NCBI GenBank assembly: GCA_036346265.1
Contig: JAYEVJ010000383.1
Span: forward strand, 1 to 64,000
Origin: Melocanna baccifera
Lineage: Eukaryota > Streptophyta > Magnoliopsida > Poales > Poaceae
Direction of reading: 5' to 3'
DNA: 64,000 nucleotides
A program made the position numbers and the translations under genes. The notes under the pieces are model-generated. The model saw only the letters and a program-made list of their open reading frames with translations. It searched no databases and was not told where the DNA came from. Below are positions 35,088 to 46,013 of the stretch, in pieces (the first letter of the stretch is position 1; every line of letters starts with the position of its first letter).

Positions 35088-36047
35088 GGTGTAACTAAAT
35101 GCTCAAAACAGAGAATATCCTCTGTTCTCTCTGTCCGGACAGTCAGGTTCAAATACTTCCCAACAACAGAGTAGGGCTCTACAAATTTTGATTTTTATGC
35201 AACAGCTAGCGTACTAAATTCCCTACAACTTTCTCAATGGTGGCCAAAAATATAAAATTCATCTACTATCCCTAATTCCCATCTGAACAGCGGTCTGTCT
35301 CCTGTCAGAACCCGACAGACAATGAGATTCTGCACTGTACGTCTAAATTACATGACCAAACAATCTAAAAAAAATACAGTAGATGCGTATCGGCGTCCTC
35401 TATGTTTTGCCTTTTGGGCAGACCCTCGGGAAAAATCGTCTTAGGGGCCTAAACCGCATGAACAGTAACACCGCGCGATTGGATCTGCAGACAGTCATCC
35501 GGGATTCTCTAATCGGGAGTTTCTAAAATGCTAATCCCCACAAAACTTGGACTAAGAACCCTAAATTCAGCAGAAAACAGAGGGATTGGGGTGAGCGAGA
35601 GTTACCTAGGGGATTGGGATCACTCTCTTCTTCCTTTCCTTCTCCTTCCCTTCTTCTCCTTCCCTCTCTTCCTCTCCTTCCTCTTACCTTCTTCCTTCTT
35701 CTCCTTCTTCTCCTTGCAGCAGCACTTGGGCAGAGGGGAGGTGCAGGGAAGGATGGGGGTGGCGGCTTGGGGGTGGGAAAAAGGGGGGCAAGGCCAAGGG
35801 AGAGGGTTTATAAAGGGGTGCTAGGGTTTGGGAGAGGTACGGGCCCCCGTTTGGGCTGGCTGGCCCAAAGTGGCTGGCATACCCCTTCGGACAGCACAAA
35901 ACCTCTTAATTAATTATTTTAATTCTCTTTTTATTATTTTAGATTATTCCAAAGAATTTATTTTCACCTCCTACGATTTATCGAAAATCCGGGCGACTCC
36001 GCGATTAATTTAAAAACTGACGCCGAAACGATGTTCAGGATATTACA
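35088..36047 (-). repeat. Truncated LTR of the same family as 37483-40141
   Basis: The plus strand ends CAGGATATTACA at 36047, so it starts TGTAATATCCTG on the minus strand like the LTRs at 37483 and 43675. It shares the promoter block, the pyrimidine/GA-rich leader and the downstream block around CTGTCCGGACAGTC with them. About 960 of 2659 bases remain. A TATA box (TTTATAAA) lies at 35817-35822 on the minus strand, at the matching place. Confidence 0.75.
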
Positions 36048-36290
36048 TAATCGAGAATGATAAATTGTAAAGCATATACATTTGAACTACTGAGCTACAA
36101 TTTAATCAAATACTCACCAGTCACCGCCAATGCACCAAAGGAATAAACTGAATCCCAAGCTCTTCGTATCAGCAAGACACTGCATATTTCTAACATCTTG
36201 AAACGAGACTCTCAAGGAATGAGTAAAAAGGTGAAGGAAAATTGTCTGTTGAGTTATTCAATTCCATCTAAACAAGTGTATTAGAAGTCC
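36048..36290. other. Gap between LTR fragment and gene remnant; probable 3' untranslated region
   Basis: Lies just downstream of the stop of the minus-strand gene remnant (36291-36293). No ORF or repeat was seen; it is the likely 3' end of that gene. Confidence 0.3.
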
Positions 36291-36808
36291 AATGGCATCC
36301 CAAACATGTCATTGATCTCCGCCATGACATCGTGGGTGGTAATAGTGGACTCAAATAGATCACTTTGAGAACCAAACTTGCAAGAATTGCTCAGTTTAAT
36401 TTGGGCCGCGTGGTTCTCCTCTAGGTCATCGTCAATTAATATGGAGAAACTAGAAATTGGATCCGCTTATCTCTAACAGTGCATTGGATTTCTTGTTATA
36501 TGTTTTCTCACCCTCGAAGTTCATTGGTTTCCCAAACATGATGTTTATGTTATCCATAGCCTCCTTTAGATTGATAGTTGGGTCAACTAACCCATGGTGG
36601 CATGCATTTTCCAGTTTAGGCTCGCCAACAACAGCAGATCCAACAAACCTATAAATGATTGTGTCTTCTAGAAGTCCAGAAATTACAGGATGAGAACCTT
36701 CACAATATCTTGTTTATGAATCAGCTTGTTATGGTTGGAGCAAGGTATCCTTATCATGAGCATGGTGCATGGTTCTGGAATTTATCATAACATCGTCATC
36801 GTATTTCT
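36291..36808 (-). pseudogene. Mad3/BUBR1-like checkpoint gene remnant, C-terminal part
   Basis: Minus-strand frame running from the copia target site (36808) to TAA at 36291-36293. It contains two copies of one short motif: DPTINLKEAMDNINIMFGKP (about 36510-36570) and TTHDVMAEINDMFGMPLDF just before the stop. The frame is damaged by two in-frame TAA codons (plus 36714-36716 and 36729-36731, both explicable as C-to-T changes) and a frameshift near 36450. Together with the other half at 50538-50800 (KEN box, FEIF motif) this resembles plant Mad3/BUB1-family proteins of the spindle checkpoint. That identity is from memory of the family and is tentative. No kinase domain was seen. Confidence 0.5.
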
Positions 36809-37178
36809 TGTTAGTAATCCTGTGCACGTTAGCTAAAAATCTTTAATTATGCATGCATGTAAGTGCTAGTATTTAGTTCACCGTCAGCTAGTAACGTTGC
36901 ATGTTGGCGTGATTTAATGATCTTGTGCATTTTTTGTTTCTCAGTTGAATGCATGGCTGTTAGCAGTATTTAGAGTAATTAAGGGCTGCATGTAAGTAAT
37001 TAAGGGCTTCATGTAGGGAACTGCAACGGCCACTACGTGTTCATGCATTGTATAAATAAGAGAAGAAAATGCTGTAGTGTTTGAGCAGTGAACAACAAGA
37101 AAGAATATTACCTGTGCGTGTGTTTTTCCTTTGTGTTCATTGTATCCAGAAGTGTGTGTTTGAGTTTTTTGGCTAATA
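36809..37178 (+). repeat. 5' LTR of the nested-host copia
   Basis: 370 bp, TGTTAGTAATCC ... GGCTAATA (final CA mutated to TA). Contains a direct repeat TAATTAAGGGCT(G/T)CATGTA twice and a likely TATA box TATAAATAAG near 37055. Confidence 0.88.
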
Positions 37179-37180
37179 AT

Positions 37181-37192
37181 TGGTATCAAAGC
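37181..37192 (+). other. Primer-binding site of the nested-host copia
   Basis: TGGTATCAAAGC directly after the LTR, an initiator-Met-tRNA type site with one change. Confidence 0.7.
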
Positions 37193-37199
37193 CTGGTGA

Positions 37200-37482
37200 A
37201 TGCCCAAAATAATGTCGAGAAGAATGGAGATCGTCGACCCGATGACGTCAGCATCAGCAAGCGCATCGACGAAGGAGAGTTCCGCGGTGACGTTTCCCTA
37301 TCCTGTGCTCACAAGGAGCAACTATGCGACGTGGGCAATCAAGATAAAGGTGCTCACGAGGGCCCAAGGAGGATGGGACGCTATCAAGCCCGGTGACGCT
37401 GACACACGCAAGGACCAGATGGTACTTGCGGCCATCTACCAAGGTATCCCTGAAGACATGCTCCTCCTATTGGCTGAAAAAG
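37200..37482 (+). pseudogene. gag: Copia gag, N-terminal piece
   Basis: ATG at 37200 (or 37212) opens a frame with the typical copia Gag start: VLTRSNYATWAIKIKVLTRA (about 37300-37360), then AIYQGIPEDMLLLLAEK. It is cut at 37482 by the LTR of the nested gypsy derivative. The middle of the gene reappears at 45869 and the end at 49613. Confidence 0.8.
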
Positions 37483-40141
37483 TGTAATATCCTGAATGTC
37501 GTTTCGGTGTCGTTTTTTAAATTAATCGTGGAGTTGCCCAGATTTTCGGTAAACCGCGGGAGGTGAAAATAAATTCTTTGAAATAATCTAAAATAATAAA
37601 AAAAGAATTAAAATAATTAATTTAGAGATTTAGGCTGTCCGGAAGGGTGGGCCAGCCAGTCCAAACGGGGGCCCGTACCCCCTCCCAAACCCTAGCATCA
37701 CCTTTATAAACCTCTTGGGGAGCCCTCCCTCCCTCTTTTCCCACCCCAAGCCGCCACCCCCCACCCTCCTTGCGCCCTCTCCCTCCCCTTTGGTGCTGCC
37801 CTTGTGCAAGGAGAAGGAGAAGAGGAAGGAGAAGAAGGAGAAAGAGAGAAAGGGAAGGAGGAGAAGAAGGGAAGGAGAAGAAGAGGGGTGAACCCAAATC
37901 CCTAGGTAATTCTCCCTCATCCCAATCTCTATGATTTCTGCTATTTTAGGGTTTTTAGCCCAAGATTTTTGGTGGGGATTAGGATTTAGAACCCCTGATT
38001 AGAGAATCCCTACTGTCTGCCGGTAGATTGATTCGCGCAGTGTTGCTGTTCGTACTGTTTAGACCATGAAGATGATTTTTCCCGAGGGTCTTCTCAAAAT
38101 GAAAAACGTATAGGATTACGATACGCATCTACTGTATGTTTTTCAGATTTTTTGGCCACGTAATTTAGTCGTACCAGGGTTTGAAATCTTGCTGCCCGTC
38201 AGGGTTACAGACAGGGACAAACCGCTGTTCAGATGGGAATTAGGGGTAGAAGATGATTTTAAAATTTTTTCTCATAATTGAAAAAAAGGTACGTAATTCA
38301 GTAATCTAGCTTCTGTAAAAGAACCAAAATTTTTAGAGCCTTGATTTGTTCTAGGGACGCATTACAAGTTGACTGTCCAGACTTTCAGAACAGAGAACGT
38401 CCTCTGTTTTGTGCATTAGATATGACCTTATTAATGACAACAAAAAAATAAATGATCTACATGAAAAGTGAAGCTAATCAAGTGAGGAAACCAGAAATAT
38501 ATCATTCTCTGTAAAAGGATTAGTAACCTTAAAGATACAAAAAAATTAAGCATGGCTGCTGCAGCGGACCGAGGAGCAACGCCTTTACTTCTTAAGTCAT
38601 GTTTAAGCAACGCCTTTACTTCTTAAGTCATGTTTTTCATTGCTATGGAATTGTGCTGATAAGTACTTTTGAACAGGTGGTTTTGCTCCTGATTGCACAT
38701 GATTGCTTCGCTCCAATGGTAGAGACAAGTAAACGTTGCGGTTGTGCTACAGTTTAACTCGTTAATCACTCTACCTACACATTAAGTATTTTTCTTAATT
38801 TGAGTTGCCATGCCATTATTACATGCTTTCTTAATGTGGTTCATGTGGAAGTACTTTAAGAATTCAATAGTTTATGATCTTGATGGTTAATAGTGGGTAT
38901 GTGGAATTGTTCTTGATGAAACAAGTGTAGTTGTGGGGTAGTAATCTTTATAAATATATATTGTGGTCTAAGTGGTAGTATTCTTAGTGAATATTTGTGG
39001 TTGTGGTGGTAGTATTCTTGATAAATAAATTGTGGTCTATGTGGTATAACTCCCTATAGATCGATTGATTATGATTTTGGTGAACTGAATGTGGGTCATG
39101 TGGTAATGATCTTATGAAGCATTGGCATTGTGTTTAATGAGATACATGTCGATATTGAGGAAGTATTCATGATGATTATGTTGCTAATCTTTGTGGTTAG
39201 ATTCTTGTGGTTTATGATTATCATATCATTCATAACATATCATGACATTTGCATTGTGGATGTCGCTGCTTATAGTTGCGATCGTACCGGTACAGCATTG
39301 TACATTGCCGTTGTACGATGCACACTCTTACCTTGTTGGGTATGGGTGAAGTGGAGCATGAGCATTCATATGCATTGCATTATGGGAAGATCATATGCAT
39401 TTTTATGCAATGTATTGTGGTGAAGTTATTTTGCAAATAAAAGCAACTTCATAGTTGTGATGTGGATTTGGCTCATGAGAGTCACTTGCGGTATGAGGAA
39501 CGTGGTTGTGGTCATGGAATGAGGTTCATCCCTTTTGGTATGGTAGGGTTTGAAATTGTGGCGTAAGATTTCTTTCTCTTGTGAAAACTGTTGATGGCAG
39601 TTGTGGATGCGAGAAATAATAAAGATAGTGAGGTAAAACTGTTAATGTTTTATTATTGTTGGTAGTGAATGTGGTTAAAGCTATATTTGTGGTCACTGTG
39701 GAAAATAAATGTTGATGCTTAACAACATTATAGTTTAATTAGCTTGTTAAACAGTTTTCTTGCTGAGATTTTTATCTCACTCTTGCTTTTCCCCCTCTCC
39801 AGGTGATTCTCGAGTATGTGTGGGAAGGGTAGAGCGGCACATCACTGTCACACATCATATCATGATTAATGTTGTAATAGTTGTGTAGTCTTAATCATGG
39901 ATTTATTTCCCTTATTGATGTTTGTTTCAAAGTAATAATGCTAGACAGTAGTTCGTTTTAATTGATTAAAATTTTAATAGTTGTTCTTTAATTAATAGTG
40001 TTCCAATACCTTGTTTTAGTATGCTTCCGCTTAACTTATCATGATTTAGAAATTGTTGCCAGTTTATGTTATCTTGTAAATTGGCTAGCTGCAGAGTGGT
40101 TTGGTGGCATCTTAGTGTAATGTGGGTCCTGGGGTGTTACA
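37483..40141 (+). repeat. 5' LTR of the chromovirus derivative
   Basis: 2659 bp, TGTAATATCCTG ... GGGTGTTACA. TATA box TATAAA at 37705-37710, followed by a CT/GA-rich leader. Has a 30-bp tandem duplication (GCAACGCCTTTACTTCTTAA twice, about 38577-38636) that is also in the 3' LTR (about 44795-44853). Confidence 0.85.
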
Positions 40142-43100
40142 GTTGGTATCAGAGCAGGCGTTAGGTCCGTGCTAATTAAATTATTAAATTGACACACTGG
40201 TGCACAATAGGATAGGATGGGTCAAGCATTGCATTTATACTTTTAACATGTTGTATTGATGATTTATGTTATGATATGATCTTGCATGATTATGATTTTC
40301 TTCTATGACTGCTATGAGTGAGGATAGTCGTTGACAAGAGGTACAAGTTGTAGTTGTTGCCTTGGACATTGATTATTTATACCACCGTTCGTGGTATGGG
40401 GTTAATGATACAGTTACCTCGGGTAACTTAGTTGCAGATTTTATGGGTAAGTTTCTTAGAAAAGTTGTTATCTTTCTTGTGTTGATTTTGGCCAATTCTT
40501 AGCCTATTGCGGTTGACGATATTTCTCTTGGGTTAGTGGTTTATTGCAGTGGTTGGGTGCCAAAAGGCCTCCAATCGTTTTGAGGCAATTGTTGTTTTCT
40601 TTTGATTGATGAGATGCTTTTGCTGCTCGTGAGCGCTGTTAATTGGTGAGATTGGTTTTCATGTTGTTTCCATCTTTCCTACTAGAAAATATGACTCATT
40701 TATTCGTTTGATATTTTGGAAAAAAAACAAAGCTTTATATTGGAAGTTTGTTGTTTGCGAAGCCTTGGCTTTATGCATTTCTTTTAGTTACTTCGGCTAT
40801 TGAAGATTGATTCCTTTCTTTGCTAAAAGGAAGTGTTAAAACCCTTTGTGATGTTTTGTTGTGTCTAAGTAGGAGGTGACAATCATATAAATAATTGATA
40901 AGGTATGAATTATCAAGCTGAGATGTTGCTGTGGTGCATAATTAATCTCTACTGACGTCCTTGAAAGTGTAGTTGATTAATATGATGTTGATCTGTTGTA
41001 GTTTCTTGAAGAAATATGATTAAAAATTTGTCTATACATGTTTAGAACTCATGCAGTTATTGAGGAATATAAAAAAATGGTTTGATTATTGTGGTTGTTT
41101 AAATTTCTAACTTATTGGGTAGATTGGATTATGTGGTCTTAAGTAATTAATCTAACCATTTGGGATGGTTAAGTAAGGAGATGTTGGAATATTGTCTTAG
41201 TAATATCAACCTTTAATATGTCATCTCTTTACATACTTGATGGGCATATACAACTGCTAAATTAATGTAACTTTTGTCATGCTAAAATGTTGAAATATGT
41301 ATAAAGAAATAGATGAAGATTGATGTATTGACTTGTGGAATATTATCTTATTAAGCTAGTATTATGGATGTTTAAAGTTATTTTGTTCTAATTTTTGAAC
41401 ATAAGATGGAATATTGAATCTATGCTTATTATTGTTTTTATGATTGCAAAACAGAGATAGGATCATGAATGCTGTTATGACGAAATAATAATCAATTATT
41501 GCCAGTAATGACTAGAGTGCAATCAATTTGTGCTAAATTAGAGTTGAGCATCAATAAGAGGTGAATGTATGAAATCTAGTAAGGGATTTATACTAGCATG
41601 TTTGCGAGATTGTCATGTTCAATATCAACCTGTTAAAGAGTTTGTTTTCAATATTATGGCTTGTGCTCTAGGTTTTTCCTAGGTTAATAGTTGGAATCTT
41701 ATTTAGATAATAAAAACATGATGAAGTGATATATGGTGTTTCTTTTGGAAGATATGAAGTAGTAAGAGGATATGATGATTCTTGCAAAGAATACTTTATC
41801 TTGTTGTCAATACAATTGATAGTGCATAGTTGTGATTATGGTGTTGAATGTTCTAAATAAAGGAATTTGTTAGTTCCATGATACTATTTAGATTAAAGGA
41901 TTTGAGATTTGCGGTTGGGATCTTTTTAGACTTTATGACTTATTTGGTAGCTGAAATTATTTGAGCAAAGTAGCGTGATGAATGCTTTTATTGGTTTTAG
42001 CTAAACCTGGTGTTGTGGACTTCAAGCCTCTTTTGTTGGATTTGGCGGGATGCTGAAATCAAAGAAAATTATTTCTTGTTAAAAGAAAGAGTTGTACTAG
42101 AAGTATTTGAGGTTCAGGTGATCTCATCTTGTGTTTTTCCAACCTCATTGCTATTTATTTTTCTCTTGGTCGTTTGGCTGCTGTGAATGATGGCGATTTT
42201 CTGTGTACTGGGATTTATCTCTTCTTACCTCTTCTTCTAATAAAGGGTAACCGATTTGTATTGCGAAGCCTTGTGTTGCGTGGTGGCAACTGGTTAGTGG
42301 TAATCTAATATATGTTTTTGTGTAAGTCTTAAATATCACGATGTTTGAGATGCATTGGGTGATATATGGGTCTCGTGGAGTAATCCTTAGGAAGGATTTG
42401 ATTTAAATAGAATATTTGCCTTGAAGCCAAATAATTTGTTGATGTTAAGAATTGAGTGTATGTTAATTGTGGAATAGTAGGGTTTTCACCTGAGGTTTCC
42501 CTATCTTGTACAGGAAGTTTGTTGTAGGATCTTGAAAGCAAAATCTGGGCTTCACATTTTGTTATGCTAGAATCTTGGAGGCCCAGTGTCTCTGAGTAGG
42601 AATAGTGGAACAGAGTGGATACCAAATAGAGTGATGATTGCGGATAGCATCCTCGAGGTGCTACTAATGATTATGTGTGGGTGTGACAAGCATTTTGGGT
42701 CGTTATCCTTAAGGGATTGAGGCTCATTAGGAATTATTTCTCAACATAATTCCGTTGGTCGAGGTCTTAGCTGGAGTAAGTTTTTTTGGGAGCAGTGAGT
42801 CTCTCTACAAGAGTGTAGATGATGTACTCAGTTTGGGCTTATTGTTGAGGTAGCCAACTTGAGTTAAATGAGAGGGTGTGTTGGGCGATGAGTTGGAAAT
42901 ACTTTGTTCAAGAAAGCTAAAATTTTGAAAGGGAATAGATTGGGAAATTAATGGTATCTCGAGTAGTAAAATGCTCGCTTGATTCTTGTTTGTGCTGTGT
43001 GTTTTGGCAGAGGTCGTCTGCAAATTGAGTTGTTTATTGTTGAGACGTAGTCTTTTCCAGTTGGGAAAAGAAAATGATTGTTTTGGACTTTCGAGTGATT

Positions 43101-43400
43101 TTCACTCTTGACTTATGTGGTGTGGTTTCTCCAATTGTCTACTTGGAGAGTAAAAAAATATTTTGTGGTGAATCCTTTGAATTAGATCGTGGTCCTTTGA
43201 AGGAAAGCTGGTTACTGGTATGTTGCTTGAGAATCTACAAAAGATAATGTTTATGCTTCGAGTAGAATAATGTGAGTGGAATTTGCGGTCAAATTCATTT
43301 GAAGGGGTAAAATGTATTATCCCAATTATATTTAACAAGAGGTTTAATAGTTGTGGCGGGGAATCCCAACCGAAGGGCTGCGAGTGCTCGGCGTCGATCA
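40142..43400. other. Interior of the chromovirus derivative, no coding signal
   Basis: About 3.3 kb of AT-rich, T-biased sequence with no ORF above 100 codons on either strand and no gag, protease or reverse-transcriptase motif. Function, if any, would be non-coding. Confidence 0.7.
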
Positions 43401-43409
43401 ACGTGTATC

Positions 43410-43530
43410 GTGGACTCGTCGGAGCTGGCCACCAGGTATGTGAAGGCCCTCTGGACGAATCAGTCCGAGCGGGAGGTGACGTCGGAGCTTGAAGTTCAAA
43501 TGTAGAAGAAGAACCCGAGTTCTTCGAGGC
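43410..43530 (+). pseudogene. Chromodomain tail of integrase, vestigial
   Basis: The plus strand near 43428-43490 reads VKALWTNQSEREVTSELEVQ and then a stop, matching the C-terminal part of chromoviral chromodomains. It is the only protein-coding trace in this element. Confidence 0.65.
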
Positions 43531-43674
43531 AGGTGAGAACCCGTAGTTGTTGTTCCCTTGGGATATTCTATCCTTGGGATGCTCTATCCGTTGGTTGTTC
43601 TTTCCTAGATTGTTCTTTTGTCTCGTGGGTTGAGAAGTTAGATTCGAGGACGAATCCTTTTTAGGTGGGGAGAA

Positions 43675-45865
43675 TGTAATATCTTGAATGTCGTTTCGGC
43701 GTCGTTTTTTAAATTAATTACGGAATTGCCTGGATTTTTGGTAAATCGTGGGAGGTGAAAATAAATTCTTTGAAATAGTCTAAAATAATAAAAAGAGAAT
43801 TAAAATAATTAATTTAGAAATTTAGGCTATCCGGAGGGGTGGGCCAGCCACTTTGGGCCAACCAGCCCAAACGGGGGCCCGTATCCCCTCCCAAACCCTA
43901 GCATCCCCTTTATAAACCTCTTGGGGAGCCCTCCCTCCCCCTTTTCCCACCCCAAGCCGCCACCCCCCACCCTCCTTGCGCCCTCTCCCTCCCCTTTGGT
44001 GCTGCCCTTGTGCAAGGAGAAGAAGGAGAAGAGGAAGGAGACAAGGAGAAAGAGAGAAAGGGAAGGAGGAGAAGAAGGGAAGGAGAAGAAGAGAAAGAAG
44101 AGGGGTGAACCCCAAATCCCTAGGTAATTCTTCCTCATCCCAATCTCCATGATTTCTGCTATTTTAGGGTTTTTAGCCCAAGATTTTTGGTGGGGATTAG
44201 GATTTAGAACCCCCGATTAGAGAATCCCTACTGTCTGCCGGTAGATTGATTCGCGCAGTGTTGCTGTTCGTGCTGTTTAGACCACAACGATGATTTTTCC
44301 CGAGGGTCTTCTCAAAATGAAAAACGTATAGGATTACGATACGCATCTACTGTATGTTTTTCAGATTTTTTGGCCACGTAATTTAGTTGTACCAGGGTTT
44401 GGAATCTTGCTGTCCGTCAGGGTTACAGACAGGGACAAACCGCTGTTCAGATGGGAATTAGGGGTAGAAGATGATTTTTAAATTTTTTGTCATAATTGAG
44501 AAAAAGGTACGTAATTCAGTAATCTAGCTTCTGTAAAAGAACCAAAATTTTTGGAGCCTTGATCTGTTCTAGGGACGCATTACAAGTTGACTGTCCAGAC
44601 TTTCAGAATAGAGAACGTCCTCTGTTTTGTGCATTAGATATGACCTTGTTAATGACAACATAAAAATAAATGATCTACATGAAAAGTGAAGCTAATCAAG
44701 TGAGGAAACCAGAAATATATCATTCTCTTTAAAAGGATTAGTAACCTTAAAGATACAAAAAAATTAAGCATGGCTGCTGCAGCGGACCGAGGAGCAACGC
44801 CTTTACTTCTTAAGTCATGTTTAAGCAACGCCTTTACTTCTTAAGTCATGTTTTTCATTGCTGTGGAATTATGCTGAGAAGTACTCTTGAACAGGTGGTT
44901 TTGTTCCTGATTGCACATGATTGTTTCGCTCCAACGGTAGAGGCAAGTAAACGTAGCGGTTGTGCTACAGTTTAACTCGTTAATCACTCTACCTACACAT
45001 TATGTATTTCTCTTAATTTGAGTTGCCATGCCATTATTACATTCCTTCTTAATGTGGTTCATGTGGAAGTACTTTAAGAATTCAATAGTTTATGATCTTG
45101 ATGGTTAATAGTGGGTATGTGGAATTGTTCTTGATGAAACAAGTGTAGTTGTAGGGTAGTAATCTTTATAAATATATATTGTGGCCTAAGTGATAGTATT
45201 CTTAGTGAATATTTGTGGTTGTGGTGGTAGTATTCTTGATAAATAAATTGTGGTCTATGTGGTATAACTCTCTATAGATCGATTGATTATGATTTTGGTG
45301 AACTGAATGTGGGTCATGTGGTAATGATCTTATGAAGCATTGGCATTGTGTTTAATGAGATACATGTCGATATTGAGGTAGTATTCATGATAATTATATT
45401 GCTAATCTTCGTGGTTAGATTCTTGTGGTTTATGATTATCATATCATTCAGAACGTGTCATGACATTTGCATTGTGGATGTCGCCGCTTATAGCCGCGAC
45501 CGTACCAGTACACCATCATACGTTGTCATAGTACGATGCACACTCTTACCTTGTTGGGTATGGGTGAAGTGGAGCATGAACATTCATATTCATTGTTTTG
45601 TGGGAAGATCATATGCATTTTTATGCAATGTATTGTGGTGAAGTTATTTTGCAAATAAAAGCAACTTCATAGTTGTGATGTGGATTTGGCTCATGAGAGT
45701 CACTTGCGGTATGAGGAACGTGGTTGTGGTCATGGAATGAGGATCATCCCTTTTGGTATGGTAGGGGTTGAAATTGTGGCATAAGATTTCTTTCTCTTGT
45801 GAAAACTGTTGATGGCAGTTGTGAATGCGAGAAATAATAAAGATAGTGAGGTAAAACTGTTAATG
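43675..45865 (+). repeat. 3' LTR of the chromovirus derivative, truncated
   Basis: Closely matches 37483-39650 (well over 90 percent by eye); the match ends at GTTAATG near 45865, where copia gag resumes. TATA box at 43911-43916. Confidence 0.85.
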
Positions 45866-45868
45866 CTT

Positions 45869-46013
45869 TCCTGTCATTAGCAGTGATAGTTAGTTGAGAT
45901 TATGATGTAGTCAAACAAGATGGAGGAGAGCTATGTGGTAAGAAAATTTTTTCGAGTAGTTCCCGTCAAGGTTCTACCGGTAGTCTCCCCAATTGAGTAG
46001 TTTGGTGATCTCA
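45869..46013 (+). pseudogene. gag: Copia gag, middle piece between two nested elements
   Basis: 145 bases left between the truncated 3' LTR (ends about 45865) and the solo LTR (starts 46014). The stretch from about 45915 translates as a Gag segment around MEESYVV and a later QFGDL-like end, with indels and stops. It proves that both nested elements sit in the same gag gene. Roughly 100 or more codons before it are missing, deleted with the end of the gypsy LTR. Confidence 0.6.

Larger units (their letters stand above)
37483..45865 (+). mobile_element. Coding-poor chromovirus derivative (LARD-like), 3' LTR truncated
   Basis: 5' LTR 37483-40141, primer site TGGTATCAGAGC at 40144-40155, 3.5 kb interior, polypurine tract TTAGGTGGGGAGAA (43661-43674), 3' LTR 43675-45865 lacking its last 470 bases. 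The interior has no long ORF. Only its last 300 bases are recognisable as chromovirus 3' end: a chromodomain-like tail and a GATTCGAGGACGAATCC motif common at gypsy 3' ends. Left flank AAAAG (37478-37482) is the expected target duplication; the right one is lost in the deletion. Confidence 0.82.

Noticed and set aside
39130..39423. 97-codon ORF repeated at 45348-45641
   Set aside because: The two copies lie in paired LTRs and the similarity is that of LTR DNA; hydrophobic composition comes from T-rich sequence.
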